Source of the DNA: G039029935 sp039029935
GTDB lineage: Bacteria > Chloroflexota > Anaerolineae > Caldilineales > Caldilineaceae
NCBI GenBank assembly: GCA_039029935.1
Contig: JBCCFC010000198.1
Span: forward strand, 1-14,087
Reading direction: 5' to 3'
DNA: 14,087 nt
The position numbers and the translations under genes are program-made. Shown here in pieces: positions 1 through 6,957 of this stretch. The notes below the pieces were generated by a model. The model did not search any database. It was not told the origin of the DNA and saw nothing but the letters and a program-made list of their open reading frames with translations. Each line of letters opens with the position of its first letter. Within the stretch, counting starts at the first letter, position 1.

Positions 1-1
1 C

Positions 2-2023
2 CAGCCGGGCGAGTACTATGTCGTCTTTGAGAAACCAACAGGCTTTGAATTTACTGACCGCGATGAAGGCAGCGATGACACCGTTGACAGCGATGCCAAT
101 CCTAATTCTGGCCCAGACATCGGCGCAACTGATTCAGTGGTGATTCCATCCGGCACGGACAATGACACGCTTGATGCAGGTGTCATACAGCTAGGCAGTA
201 TTGGCGACACGGTCTTTGCGGATGAAGACAACTATGGTGTTCAGGACCCCGGTGAAGAGGGTGTACCGAATGTAACGGTCAACCTGCTTGACGCAAATGG
301 CAATCCAATTGCTACAACTACGACTGACCCGAACGGTAATTACGAGTTCCCTGTCCTGCCAGGCACATACATCGTTGAGTTTGAAGAGCCAAATGGCTTT
401 GAACTGAGTCCACAGGACCAAGGCGGCAACGATGCAACGGACAGTGACCCTGACCCAACCACTGGTCAGACCGACCCCATCACTGTTGAGTCGGGTGAAG
501 AGATTGATGATGTAGATGCCGGATTAGGCGGTCTTGGTTCGATTGGTGACACGGTTTGGAGCGATACCAACGGTGATGGCATTCAGGACCCCAATGAGCC
601 GGGTATTGATGATGTAACGGTCAAACTATTGAACGGTGATGGCAACGAATTGGAGACAACCATGACAGACAATGGTGGGCAGTATCTCTTTGATAACTTA
701 CCAGCAGGTGATTACCAAGTCGTGGTCGAAGTCCCAGCCGACTTCATTGTCAGCCCAAAGGATGAAGGCAGCGATGACACCGTTGACAGCGACATCAACC
801 CATCCGGCGAAACCGATGTCTTCCCACTGGCAACAGGTGAGGATAAGGATGATGTCGATGCAGGCTTGACACCAGAATCACGGGGCATCCGTGTCGAGAA
901 ATCCACCAATGGAGAGGATGCGGACACTGCACCGGGGCCAGCCATTGGTGTCGGCGATACGGTCACATGGGTTTATGTTGTCACCAACATCGGTAATGTC
1001 AACTTGGAAGACATCACAGTGACGGATGACATCGAAGGTAACATCAACGGGTTCTGTCCAGCCGACAAAATTGCGCTCTTGGTCGTTGGGGACTCCTTCA
1101 CCTGTATCGTCACAGGTACGGCCACTGAAGGCCAATATCGCAACGAAGTCACGGTTGAAGGCTTTGTCGAGAACCTGTCTGGCGAGAACGCAACCGACAC
1201 CGATGTTAGCCATTACGTCGGGGAGGGTGCCGACTTGAGCATTGAGAAGACCGACAACGTTGATCCAGCCGATGCAGGTGACTCGCTCTTCTACACCATC
1301 GTCTACAGCAACAACGGTCCATCTGACGCCACCAACGTGGTCATCGAAGAGACGTTGCCACTGGGCGTCCTGCTCAATGAAATCATCAGCCAAGACCCAG
1401 ACATCGGTCTGCCAACACCGATTTGGTCCGCGGGTCAACCATTTGTGCTGCGCTGGACGATTCCATCGCTGGCAGCGGGTGCGTCAGGTGAAATCGTGCT
1501 GCATGTGGACACTGATCCCAGCTTAGAGGGGGCGACCATCGAGAACGTTGTCACCATCGACAGTGACACGCCGGATACCAACCCAGACAACAACGAGGAT
1601 ATTGAGCCAACCGACTTCCGCATCGGCGGTGTCGGTAGCCCGACGGCCATTGAGTTATTGAGCTTCACTACAAGCGAATTGCCAAGCGGTGGCACACTGG
1701 TACGCTGGGTGACGGGTGCGGAGGTCAATACACAAGGTTTTGACCTCTATCGTATGACGGGGGAAGCGGCCAGCTTTGATGCAGGAACCGCAGCCCATGT
1801 GACGGAGGGAGTCGAGATTGTCGGTGAAAGCGTCTTTGGCGGTGAATATACCTTCATCGACAACAGTGCTGTACCGGGTGTGACATACACGTACTGGTTG
1901 GTTGAGACTGAAATCAATGGCGAGGTCAACACGTATGGACCTGCTGGTGGCTCGACTGAGATTAGCAGTACGCCGAGCCAGTCGGATAGATTCTCGATTT
2001 TCTTACCTGTTGTGCAACGATAA
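2..2023 (+). CDS. Secreted SdrD_B/DUF11 repeat surface protein, 3' part (5'-truncated by window edge)
   Basis: The frame is open from base 2, so the gene starts outside the window and at least 673 codons are present. Translated from base 2 it shows the end of one SdrD_B/Cna-B-like repeat (2-190), two further full repeats (191-532 and about 533-868), a DUF7507/DUF11-like beta domain (about 890-1225, RVEKSTNG onwards), a DUF11 domain (about 1226-1615, ADLSIEKTD onwards) and a C-terminal beta domain (about 1635-1960) with the pattern AIELLSFTT...VRWVTGAEVNTQGFDLYR. Each SdrD_B repeat opens with GSIGDTV and an acidic loop (DTNGDGIQDPNEPG type) expected to bind calcium. The tail is IFLPVVQR. There is no LPXTG motif or C-terminal membrane anchor. 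Known family role: rigid extracellular stalks in adhesins and surface-layer proteins. The ligand cannot be told. The internal GTG codons near 137 are not real starts because the repeat domain continues upstream of them. Confidence 0.88.
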   Translation, partial: QPGEYYVVFEKPTGFEFTDRDEGSDDTVDSDANPNSGPDIGATDSVVIPSGTDNDTLDAGVIQLGSIGDTVFADEDNYGVQDPGEEGVPNVTVNLLDANGNPIATTTTDPNGNYEFPVLPGTYIVEFEEPNGFELSPQDQGGNDATDSDPDPTTGQTDPITVESGEEIDDVDAGLGGLGSIGDTVWSDTNGDGIQDPNEPGIDDVTVKLLNGDGNELETTMTDNGGQYLFDNLPAGDYQVVVEVPADFIVSPKDEGSDDTVDSDINPSGETDVFPLATGEDKDDVDAGLTPESRGIRVEKSTNGEDADTAPGPAIGVGDTVTWVYVVTNIGNVNLEDITVTDDIEGNINGFCPADKIALLVVGDSFTCIVTGTATEGQYRNEVTVEGFVENLSGENATDTDVSHYVGEGADLSIEKTDNVDPADAGDSLFYTIVYSNNGPSDATNVVIEETLPLGVLLNEIISQDPDIGLPTPIWSAGQPFVLRWTIPSLAAGASGEIVLHVDTDPSLEGATIENVVTIDSDTPDTNPDNNEDIEPTDFRIGGVGSPTAIELLSFTTSELPSGGTLVRWVTGAEVNTQGFDLYRMTGEAASFDAGTAAHVTEGVEIVGESVFGGEYTFIDNSAVPGVTYTYWLVETEINGEVNTYGPAGGSTEISSTPSQSDRFSIFLPVVQR

Positions 2024-2116
2024 GGCTGATGCGCGATGCGTAAATGGCGTCACAACAAGGATGGCTGAGTAAGCAATCACAACTAATTGGTTGTACAAAA
2101 AAGTCACCGTAAGCCT

Positions 2117-2156
2117 ATAGAAAAAGGAGGCCAGTACGTTGGCCTCCTTTTTCTAT
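2117..2156. terminator. Bidirectional rho-independent terminator
   Basis: A perfect 17-bp inverted repeat (2117-2133 with 2140-2156) encloses a 6-base loop. Its GC core GGAGGCCA/TGGCCTCC is flanked by five A on one side and five T on the other, so either strand reads as a GC stem followed by a U-run. It lies between convergent genes: 93 bases after the surface-protein stop and 24 bases after the MalG-type permease stop. That position fits termination of both transcripts. Confidence 0.9.
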
Positions 2157-2180
2157 TTGTACAACCCACTAGCCCACAAA

Positions 2181-3071
2181 CTACTTCTGTGTCACAACAA
2201 TTCCCGACAACAAATAGCGTTGCCCAAAGAAGAAGAACAGCACAGGTGGCAAGGCTGCACCAATAGAAACCGCCATAATCAGATGCCAAGGGCTAGACCC
2301 ATAGCTAGAGCGGAAGGTTGCCAATCCCAATGGAATAGTATAGTTGTCATTGTTGTTGAGATAGATCAACGGTTGTAGCAGTTCTTGCCAAGAGCCTTGG
2401 AAGATGAGAATGGCGGATGCGGTGATGACGGGCATGGAAAGTGGCAGTAGAATGCGCCAGAAGATGCCAAAGTAGCTACAACCGTCGAGCCTCGATGCCT
2501 CAAAAATCTCTTCGGGAATGCCTCGAAAGAATTGCCGAAAGAGAAAGATGAAGAACGCGCCACCACCAAAGTGTGGGATGATGAGTGGGTAGAAGGAATC
2601 TAGCCAGCCCAAATTCTTAAAGATCAGAAACTGTGGAATCATGGTCACGGTGTAGGGAAGCATCAACGTAGAGAGGACCAAGATAAAGAGTGCCTCACGT
2701 CCTGGGGCGCGCAGCCTGGCAAAAGCATAGCCTGCCAGTGCTGACGCTAAGATTTGGCCGGTGACCCGTGCGACCGCAATTTGGGTGCTGTTCCAGAAGT
2801 AGAGGCCAAAGGGCAAAAAGGCAAATCCTTCATAGAAGTTGTTAAAGACCCAAGGGTTCGGCCACAGTTCTGGTGGGAACTTGAGAACTTGTTCTAGGCG
2901 AGAAAATGCTGCCGAGAACATCCACGTGGTTGGCATCAAAACCCAGAGCAAGCCGGGCAGCAGCAATAGAAAGGCCCCGGCCTGCATCAAGCGTCGTCGA
3001 TTGCGTCGCCCTAGCCGAAAGCCTCTTCGTGTTTGGGTTGATCGTGCTTGTGATACAGCTTGTGTTGCCAT
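2181..3071 (-). CDS. Carbohydrate ABC transporter permease, MalG/MsmG type
   Basis: This is an inner-membrane permease subunit of a binding-protein-dependent sugar importer. Translation from ATG 3071 gives 296 residues (MATQAVSQ), starting with a basic tail (RRGFRLGRRNRRRL) and then a hydrophobic first segment (FLLLLPGLLWVLMP). Several more membrane segments follow. The cytoplasmic EAA loop that docks the ATPase starts near E191 (EASRLDG, then ILLPLSMPVI). The end, FGQRYLLSGIVVTQK, is typical of the MalG branch. The frame is open 30 codons further upstream, but that stretch overlaps the preceding permease. ATG 3071 lies 2 bases after that gene's stop and has GGGAGG about 11 bases upstream, so it is the better start. 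It is the last gene of the operon and precedes the 2117-2156 terminator. The substrate cannot be read from the sequence. Confidence 0.92.
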   Translation of the reverse strand: MATQAVSQARSTQTRRGFRLGRRNRRRLMQAGAFLLLLPGLLWVLMPTTWMFSAAFSRLEQVLKFPPELWPNPWVFNNFYEGFAFLPFGLYFWNSTQIAVARVTGQILASALAGYAFARLRAPGREALFILVLSTLMLPYTVTMIPQFLIFKNLGWLDSFYPLIIPHFGGGAFFIFLFRQFFRGIPEEIFEASRLDGCSYFGIFWRILLPLSMPVITASAILIFQGSWQELLQPLIYLNNNDNYTIPLGLATFRSSYGSSPWHLIMAVSIGAALPPVLFFFFGQRYLLSGIVVTQK

Positions 3072-3073
3072 GA

Positions 3074-4015
3074 TTAGCTCCCTCCCGCATAATAGACCCA
3101 GCGTCCCGATGAGCGGAGCGCAATCACAGTCATTAACAAGATGATGATAAAGAGTATCCACGCCTGCCCGGACGCCAACCCTAGCTTGAAGTAACTAAAG
3201 GCGTTGTCATAGACATAGAGATTGTAGAAGTAGGAGCCATAGTTGGGTCCCCCCTGCGTCAATACATAGATGCGGGCAAAGACTTGTAGCGCGTTGATCA
3301 TAAAGATGAGCAGGTTATAGAGGATCACAGGGCTGATCATTGGGATCGTTACATTGCGAAATTGTCCCCATACGCCCGCACCGTCTAACTCAGACGCCTC
3401 ATAAAGTTCTTCTGGCACATTTTGAAGTGCAGCTAAAAAGATGATCACACCCGCGCCCAACCCCCATAAACCGGAGATGATGACGGCTGACATGACCCAG
3501 CGTTCACTACCTAGCCAATTGGGGCCTTTGATGCCAGTCAGTTCATAGAGTATATAGTTGAGCAATCCAAAGTCTGGGTTAAAGAGCCAGACCCAAACCA
3601 AGCCTGTCACGACTGTGGGCAAAATGGCAGGTATATAGTAGATTGTCCGAATCGTGCGCATCCCCGGCACACGCATGTTGAGCAGGATGGCAAGAAAGAG
3701 CGAAAACATCAACTGCACTGGCACAAAAATGAGCGTGTATGTGATTGTCACACGAAGTGATTTCCAGAAGATAGCGTCGTTATAGAGAAAAAGAAAATTG
3801 CGGAATCCCACAAACTCCGGTGGTTTGATGGCGTTATACTTGGTGAACCCCAATCCTAACGATGCACCGATGGGAAAGAGTGTAAAGATCAAAAAACTGA
3901 TTAGCCAAGGCAACAGGAAGATATAAAACCACATCGCCTCGCGTGAACGCATTGAAAATCGAAACCCTCGATTTGTCGCTGCTGGATTCTGTACTGCCTG
4001 ATTGCTGGCGGTCAT
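3074..4015 (-). CDS. Carbohydrate ABC transporter permease, MalF/UgpA type
   Basis: This is the second membrane subunit of the sugar importer, 313 residues from ATG 4015 (MTASNQAV). After a short basic N-terminus, the first membrane segment is FYIFLLPWLISFLIFTLFP. About six segments are visible. The EAA loop begins near E206 (EASELDGAG, then VTIPMISPVI). A TTG three codons upstream (4024) is in frame, but AAAAAGG would sit only 3 bases from it and about 12 bases from the ATG, so the ATG is preferred; neither is ideal. The gene follows the binding-protein gene after a 101-base gap filled by a long imperfect hairpin, and its stop is 2 bases from the start of the MalG-type permease. The two permeases are probably translationally coupled. 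Confidence 0.92.
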   Translation of the reverse strand: MTASNQAVQNPAATNRGFRFSMRSREAMWFYIFLLPWLISFLIFTLFPIGASLGLGFTKYNAIKPPEFVGFRNFLFLYNDAIFWKSLRVTITYTLIFVPVQLMFSLFLAILLNMRVPGMRTIRTIYYIPAILPTVVTGLVWVWLFNPDFGLLNYILYELTGIKGPNWLGSERWVMSAVIISGLWGLGAGVIIFLAALQNVPEELYEASELDGAGVWGQFRNVTIPMISPVILYNLLIFMINALQVFARIYVLTQGGPNYGSYFYNLYVYDNAFSYFKLGLASGQAWILFIIILLMTVIALRSSGRWVYYAGGS

Positions 4016-4033
4016 TTTACCCAAAAACCTTTT

Positions 4034-4115
4034 TAGTTGAAAGTTAAAAGTGGAAAGTTGAAAGTGAACCGTGATCTCTGATCACTTTCAACTATCAACT
4101 TTCCACTTTCAACTA
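4034..4115. repeat. Long imperfect hairpin made of GTTGAAAG words between binding-protein and permease genes
   Basis: TAGTTGAAAGT (4034-4044) is the exact inverse of 4105-4115. GGAAAGTTGA (4052-4061) is the inverse of 4095-4104, with a 7-base bulge on the left arm. GTGATC (4071-4076) pairs with GATCAC (4080-4085) around a TCT loop. This gives about 27 bp in all within an intra-operon gap. Hairpins between a solute-binding-protein gene and its permeases are known to protect the upstream message or partly terminate it, so that more binding protein is made. That role is inferred here. The simple word composition also suggests a mobile or spreading intergenic repeat. Confidence 0.8.
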
Positions 4116-4116
4116 T

Positions 4117-5523
4117 TTACGCTTTTGATGCGATAATCGACTCAAACTGTGCCTGTACTGCCTGCAACCCTTCTTCTGGCGTTGCTTCATCATTCCAAAC
4201 TGGCCCGATTGTCTGGTTGAACGCTCGGTTCCATTCTGGATAGCTGTCCAAGGTCTTGCCCGGTGTCACATAGCCATAGGTGAAGGCGTCGAGAACCACT
4301 GTTTCTAGCTCTTCACGTGTGTGGACAATGTTTGGAATCGACATTGTGGAGTCAAACCAGACACTATAGTTGTCCTTGTTTGCTGGGAAGAAGCCACTGA
4401 TTTCAGCATACAACTTCGCGCCATTGCCCAGCCCCAAATATTTCAACAACTCAAAACCTTCTTCTGGATGTGGTGTGCCTGCGCTCAACATCCATGAGTC
4501 GTTGAAGAGTGGTGATGTGTTTGCACCAGAAACGCCGTATGGGAATGGTGCAATACCCCAGTTCCAGCTTGGCTCAACTGCTGCAAAGTTGGTGACAGAC
4601 CACAGGCCATTGATCGCCATACCAATGCGACCGCTCATCATCGGCCAACCGACTGTCTGCTGAATAGCATCTGTGTCGGACGGGCGTGGTGATACCTGAT
4701 GTACATAGGTCAGATCGCGCACCCACTGGATGAACTGTGCCATTGTTGGGTGATCATAGTGAACTTCGGTGACAATACCTGTCTTGTATGCCTCGGTCTC
4801 TTCTGGCCCACTGTTGCCGCTAAATGGATCGATACCCCATAACCAACCAAAGACACCCAACTGTCCGTTGCCAAAGATAGATCCCCAAACCGCATTGGCA
4901 GGATCATCGATGTCGGTTGAAACGCCAGTGGCCCGTTCCAATACAGCGTCGGTTGTCCATGATGTGTCGGTCCAATCCATCGGTGGAGCCTCGACGCCAG
5001 CCTCATCAAAAATGTCCTTGTTATAGTAAAGGACGGTTGGCAGATGTGCCAATGGTAATGCCCAAAGCTGGCCTTCGCGTGTGACCGATGCAACAGCGGC
5101 TTCATCAATAGACGAAATGTTGGCGTCTGAGGAAGCAATAAATTCATCCAGTGCCAAAATTGCATCATTGGCATAGAATGTTGGGAAGCCTGCCGCGTAG
5201 TTGGCCGAAATTTCTGGTGGCGCACCAGAGGCATACATCGCCAACAATTTGGCGTTGTAATCACCCCAAGGGACACCAATGGTCTCCACCTGGATACCAG
5301 GATTCAGTTCATGGAATTCATCAATGGCAGCATCGGTCCATTCCTGAATCTTGATACCGATGTCAGAACGAATGAGATAGGTAATTTCAACCGCCTCAGC
5401 AGCGGCTTCACCACCACCGTCGCCAGAGCCAGAGTCTGGTGTCGCTGGCGCACAGGCGACCAACGCTGCGCCCGCAACGGCCATAGAAGACAGCTGTAAA
5501 AACTTACGACGAGAAAGATTCAT
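4117..5523 (-). CDS. Extracellular sugar-binding lipoprotein of ABC importer (SBP family 1)
   Basis: 468 residues, usual for family 1 solute-binding proteins. The N-terminus MNLSRRKFLQLSSMAVAGAA has a twin-arginine-like SRRKFLQ motif and a lipobox LVAC, placing the lipidated cysteine at residue 24. A flexible Gly/Ala/Glu-rich linker follows. The mature part starts EITYLIRSD and contains the expected mid-protein stretch ALPLAHLPTVLYYNKDIFDE and a later GWPMMSGRIGMAINGLW. It captures the substrate outside the membrane and hands it to the two permeases encoded downstream. The ATG at 5523 has AAGGAG 7 bases upstream. The twin arginines suggest export in folded form by Tat, but Sec cannot be excluded. 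Aromatic-rich regions fit an oligosaccharide ligand; the actual sugar is unknown. Confidence 0.93.
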   Translation of the reverse strand: MNLSRRKFLQLSSMAVAGAALVACAPATPDSGSGDGGGEAAAEAVEITYLIRSDIGIKIQEWTDAAIDEFHELNPGIQVETIGVPWGDYNAKLLAMYASGAPPEISANYAAGFPTFYANDAILALDEFIASSDANISSIDEAAVASVTREGQLWALPLAHLPTVLYYNKDIFDEAGVEAPPMDWTDTSWTTDAVLERATGVSTDIDDPANAVWGSIFGNGQLGVFGWLWGIDPFSGNSGPEETEAYKTGIVTEVHYDHPTMAQFIQWVRDLTYVHQVSPRPSDTDAIQQTVGWPMMSGRIGMAINGLWSVTNFAAVEPSWNWGIAPFPYGVSGANTSPLFNDSWMLSAGTPHPEEGFELLKYLGLGNGAKLYAEISGFFPANKDNYSVWFDSTMSIPNIVHTREELETVVLDAFTYGYVTPGKTLDSYPEWNRAFNQTIGPVWNDEATPEEGLQAVQAQFESIIASKA

Positions 5524-5621
5524 GTGTACTCTCCTTAGATAGTATTGAGTGCGAAGTGTTCTGTTGCCTAAAACAAACTGTCAGGCACTGGCAACTATGC
5601 CACTTCTGTCTATTTATCGGC

Positions 5622-5650
5622 ATGGTAACACAACCGACGTACTGTGTCAA
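5622..5650 (-). promoter_or_regulatory. Sigma70-type promoter of the sugar ABC operon
   Basis: On the minus strand a perfect -35 TTGACA (5650-5645) is followed, after exactly 17 bases, by TACCAT (5627-5622), a 4/6 match to -10. Transcription would start near 5615, giving a leader of about 90 bases before the binding-protein ATG. No known riboswitch fold was recognised in that leader. Confidence 0.65.
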
Positions 5651-5651
5651 T

Positions 5652-5894
5652 CTAGGTAGATTTGGCAGATTTATGTGGAAAGCGTTTACAGGCAATTGGC
5701 ATGTGTCGATAGAGTGTGGTGAGAACAAAATTCATAATGCGTCTACGCTCTGCTGTAGCGATTTCCACGAGCGTTGGTTGCAATTGCTGCAGCGTCTTGA
5801 CGATACCTCTTTTGGGAACCTGCAAAACAATAGGTACGTCAACGACTTAGGCTGCAATTTGATGGACGGCCTGCTCAATTGGTAATTGAGTCAT
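5652..5894 (-). pseudogene. Small frame coupled to methyltransferase, interrupted by one in-frame TAA
   Basis: On the minus strand an ATG at 5894 overlaps the methyltransferase stop as ATGA. It starts an 81-codon frame closed by TAG at 5654-5652. The frame reads MTQLPIEQAVHQIAA, then TAA (5849-5847), then continues VVDVPIVLQVPKRG, later IATAERRRIMNFVLTTLYRHMP. Composition on both sides of the stop is protein-like, with amphipathic helices, charged/hydrophobic alternation and no low-complexity bias. The ATGA overlap is typical of translational coupling. I do not recognise a family. The simplest reading is a small downstream gene recently inactivated by a point mutation. The alternatives are a real 15-residue product, a sequencing error, or chance. 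A 7-bp hairpin CTCAATT-ACC-AATTGAG (5890-5874) lies directly after the ATG. The opposite-strand frame across this region looks spurious. Confidence 0.4.
5677..5690. promoter_or_regulatory. LacI/CcpA-type operator upstream of the sugar ABC promoter
   Basis: GGAAAGCGTTTACA matches the catabolite-responsive element consensus TGWAARCGYTWNCW at 13 of 14 positions. LacI-family regulators of sugar genes bind sites of this form, with a central CG flanked by AA and TT. It lies 26 bases upstream of the -35 box (about -68), a place that suits activation or looping better than simple blocking. No LacI-family gene lies in the window. The site also overlaps the 3' end of the broken frame 5652-5894. Confidence 0.5.
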
Positions 5895-6652
5895 GATTTT
5901 GCTTCAATATACAATACCTTGGAGATCTGATGATGCCACTGGCCTGACAGCGACCCAGGCTCATCAACATCCAATGGCGGCTCCTCCATACGTATAAGTT
6001 GAAACCCCGCTGCCAACAAACTGTTGATATAGGTGGACAGCTTGCGATGATGCGCCCCCACATGTCCGCGAATGCCTGTGCCACCAGAATGCCAGATACC
6101 TTCTTCAAAATAGCGTTGAACACGGTGATGTTTGAAGTTACCCTGCTCATCGGTTTCAACGGTTTCGTGGGGCATGGTGAACGGTGTCTCAAAACAGGGA
6201 TGGAGCAGGGCGGCAAAGAAACGGCCATCCGGTTTGAGTACACGTTGAACAGCACGGAACGCGGCATCTATATCAGGGATATCCATCAACGCCATTTTGC
6301 AGACAACGATATCAAATTGCGCATCATTCTGCTGTGCTAGCAACTGCGCATTGTCCAGCATAAACGTTGGGTTATCCTCGATCAAGCCTTGGCCTGCTGC
6401 CTGCGTTTTGGCCGCGCTCAAATTCACCTGCGAGATATCAACACCGACAACGCTTGCGCCATGTTTGACAAGTTCGATGGACAGATGGCCGTCACCACAA
6501 CAGAGGTCAAGGATATGTTGTCCCTCTACATCGCCCATCATCGCCAGTTGGAATTGTGTGATGCGCGCAAGGAGAGATGTGGGACGTTGCATGGCGTCGC
6601 GGACGACGTTGACAAAGAAATCATCAATTTGATCATAAATTGGTTGAGACAT
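5891..6652 (-). CDS. Class I SAM-dependent methyltransferase
   Basis: 253 residues. Motif I ILDLCCGDG at residues 47-55 binds S-adenosylmethionine. The acidic end of strand 2 is D72 (VVGVDIS). FDIVVCKMALMDIPD forms motif II, and VLKPDGRFFAALLHPCF the post-motif helix and strand 5. The C-terminal half after PFTMPHETVET is a family-specific cap with several histidines (HHRVQRY, GGTGIRGHVGAHHRKLSTY) that may shape the acceptor site. The acceptor cannot be predicted; this is the broad Methyltransf_11/25 type used on small molecules as well as macromolecules. ATG 6652 has AAGGAG 8 bases upstream. The gene is divergent from the hybrid kinase and its stop overlaps the start of the interrupted frame 5652-5894. 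Confidence 0.88.
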   Translation of the reverse strand: MSQPIYDQIDDFFVNVVRDAMQRPTSLLARITQFQLAMMGDVEGQHILDLCCGDGHLSIELVKHGASVVGVDISQVNLSAAKTQAAGQGLIEDNPTFMLDNAQLLAQQNDAQFDIVVCKMALMDIPDIDAAFRAVQRVLKPDGRFFAALLHPCFETPFTMPHETVETDEQGNFKHHRVQRYFEEGIWHSGGTGIRGHVGAHHRKLSTYINSLLAAGFQLIRMEEPPLDVDEPGSLSGQWHHQISKVLYIEAKS

Positions 6653-6677
6653 TATTAGCTCCTTGTTACTGCTTCAT

Positions 6678-6706
6678 TCTATATGCTATATCATCAATGA
6701 GATAAA
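6678..6706 (-). promoter_or_regulatory. Candidate promoter of the methyltransferase gene
   Basis: On the minus strand TTTATC (6706-6701) is separated by 17 bases from TATAGA (6683-6678), about 26 bases before the start codon. The -35 match is poor and the surrounding DNA is AT-rich, so chance matches are likely. Confidence 0.3.
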
Positions 6707-6746
6707 CTCTTAGAGGCTGATGTTGAAGACACGTATTTGACTCATC

Positions 6747-6769
6747 AAATCTACGCTATTTGTAGATTT
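6747..6769. promoter_or_regulatory. Dyad AAATCTAC-N7-GTAGATTT in the divergent region
   Basis: Two perfect 8-base half-sites in inverted orientation with a 7-base spacer, midway between two divergent genes. The geometry suits a dimeric regulator, or a small hairpin in either leader. Function is inferred from position only. Confidence 0.4.
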
Positions 6770-6957
6770 TATATCTAGCAAATATAGATTAGAATAGAGT
6801 TATTAGGATTTACAGCAGGATTTATATCAAAGAGGCTTGGTTGTTCAAGCGTCTACAACAATATAATCAACGTCCAGTTGCGTAAACTCCGCTCTGCAAA
6901 TTGACTTGCAAGGGCAATGGTTTGGTGCGACTTATTGGTGGCGAAAGATAGGATTTG

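Larger units (their letters stand above)
6653..6957. other. AT-rich divergent intergenic region
   Basis: 305 bases with no coding frame worth calling, separating the minus-strand methyltransferase from the plus-strand hybrid kinase. It holds the methyltransferase ribosome-binding site, a weak candidate promoter for that gene, and an 8-bp dyad AAATCTAC (6747-6754) / GTAGATTT (6762-6769) in its centre. No convincing promoter for the kinase was found; TTGTAG (6760-6765), 17 bases, TATAGA (6783-6788) is the best weak match. Confidence 0.6.

Noticed and set aside
878..1438. 186-codon open frame on the minus strand inside the surface-protein gene
   Set aside because: It lies opposite clear DUF11-type domains, has no family resemblance and no ribosome-binding site; it is a shadow of the codon bias of the real gene.
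4710..5279. 189-codon frame on the minus strand within the binding-protein gene
   Set aside because: Same strand but another frame than the well-supported binding protein; composition rich in H, W, M and Q, as expected for a shifted frame.
5524..5614. Riboswitch in the leader of the binding-protein gene
   Set aside because: The leader is only about 90 bases, has no conserved aptamer core that I recognise, and no terminator or anti-terminator pair.
5556..5885. 109-codon plus-strand frame in the region upstream of the binding-protein gene
   Set aside because: It runs antisense over the promoter and operator, is rich in C, W and N, and has no ribosome-binding site; the minus-strand frame 5894-5652 is the more protein-like reading.
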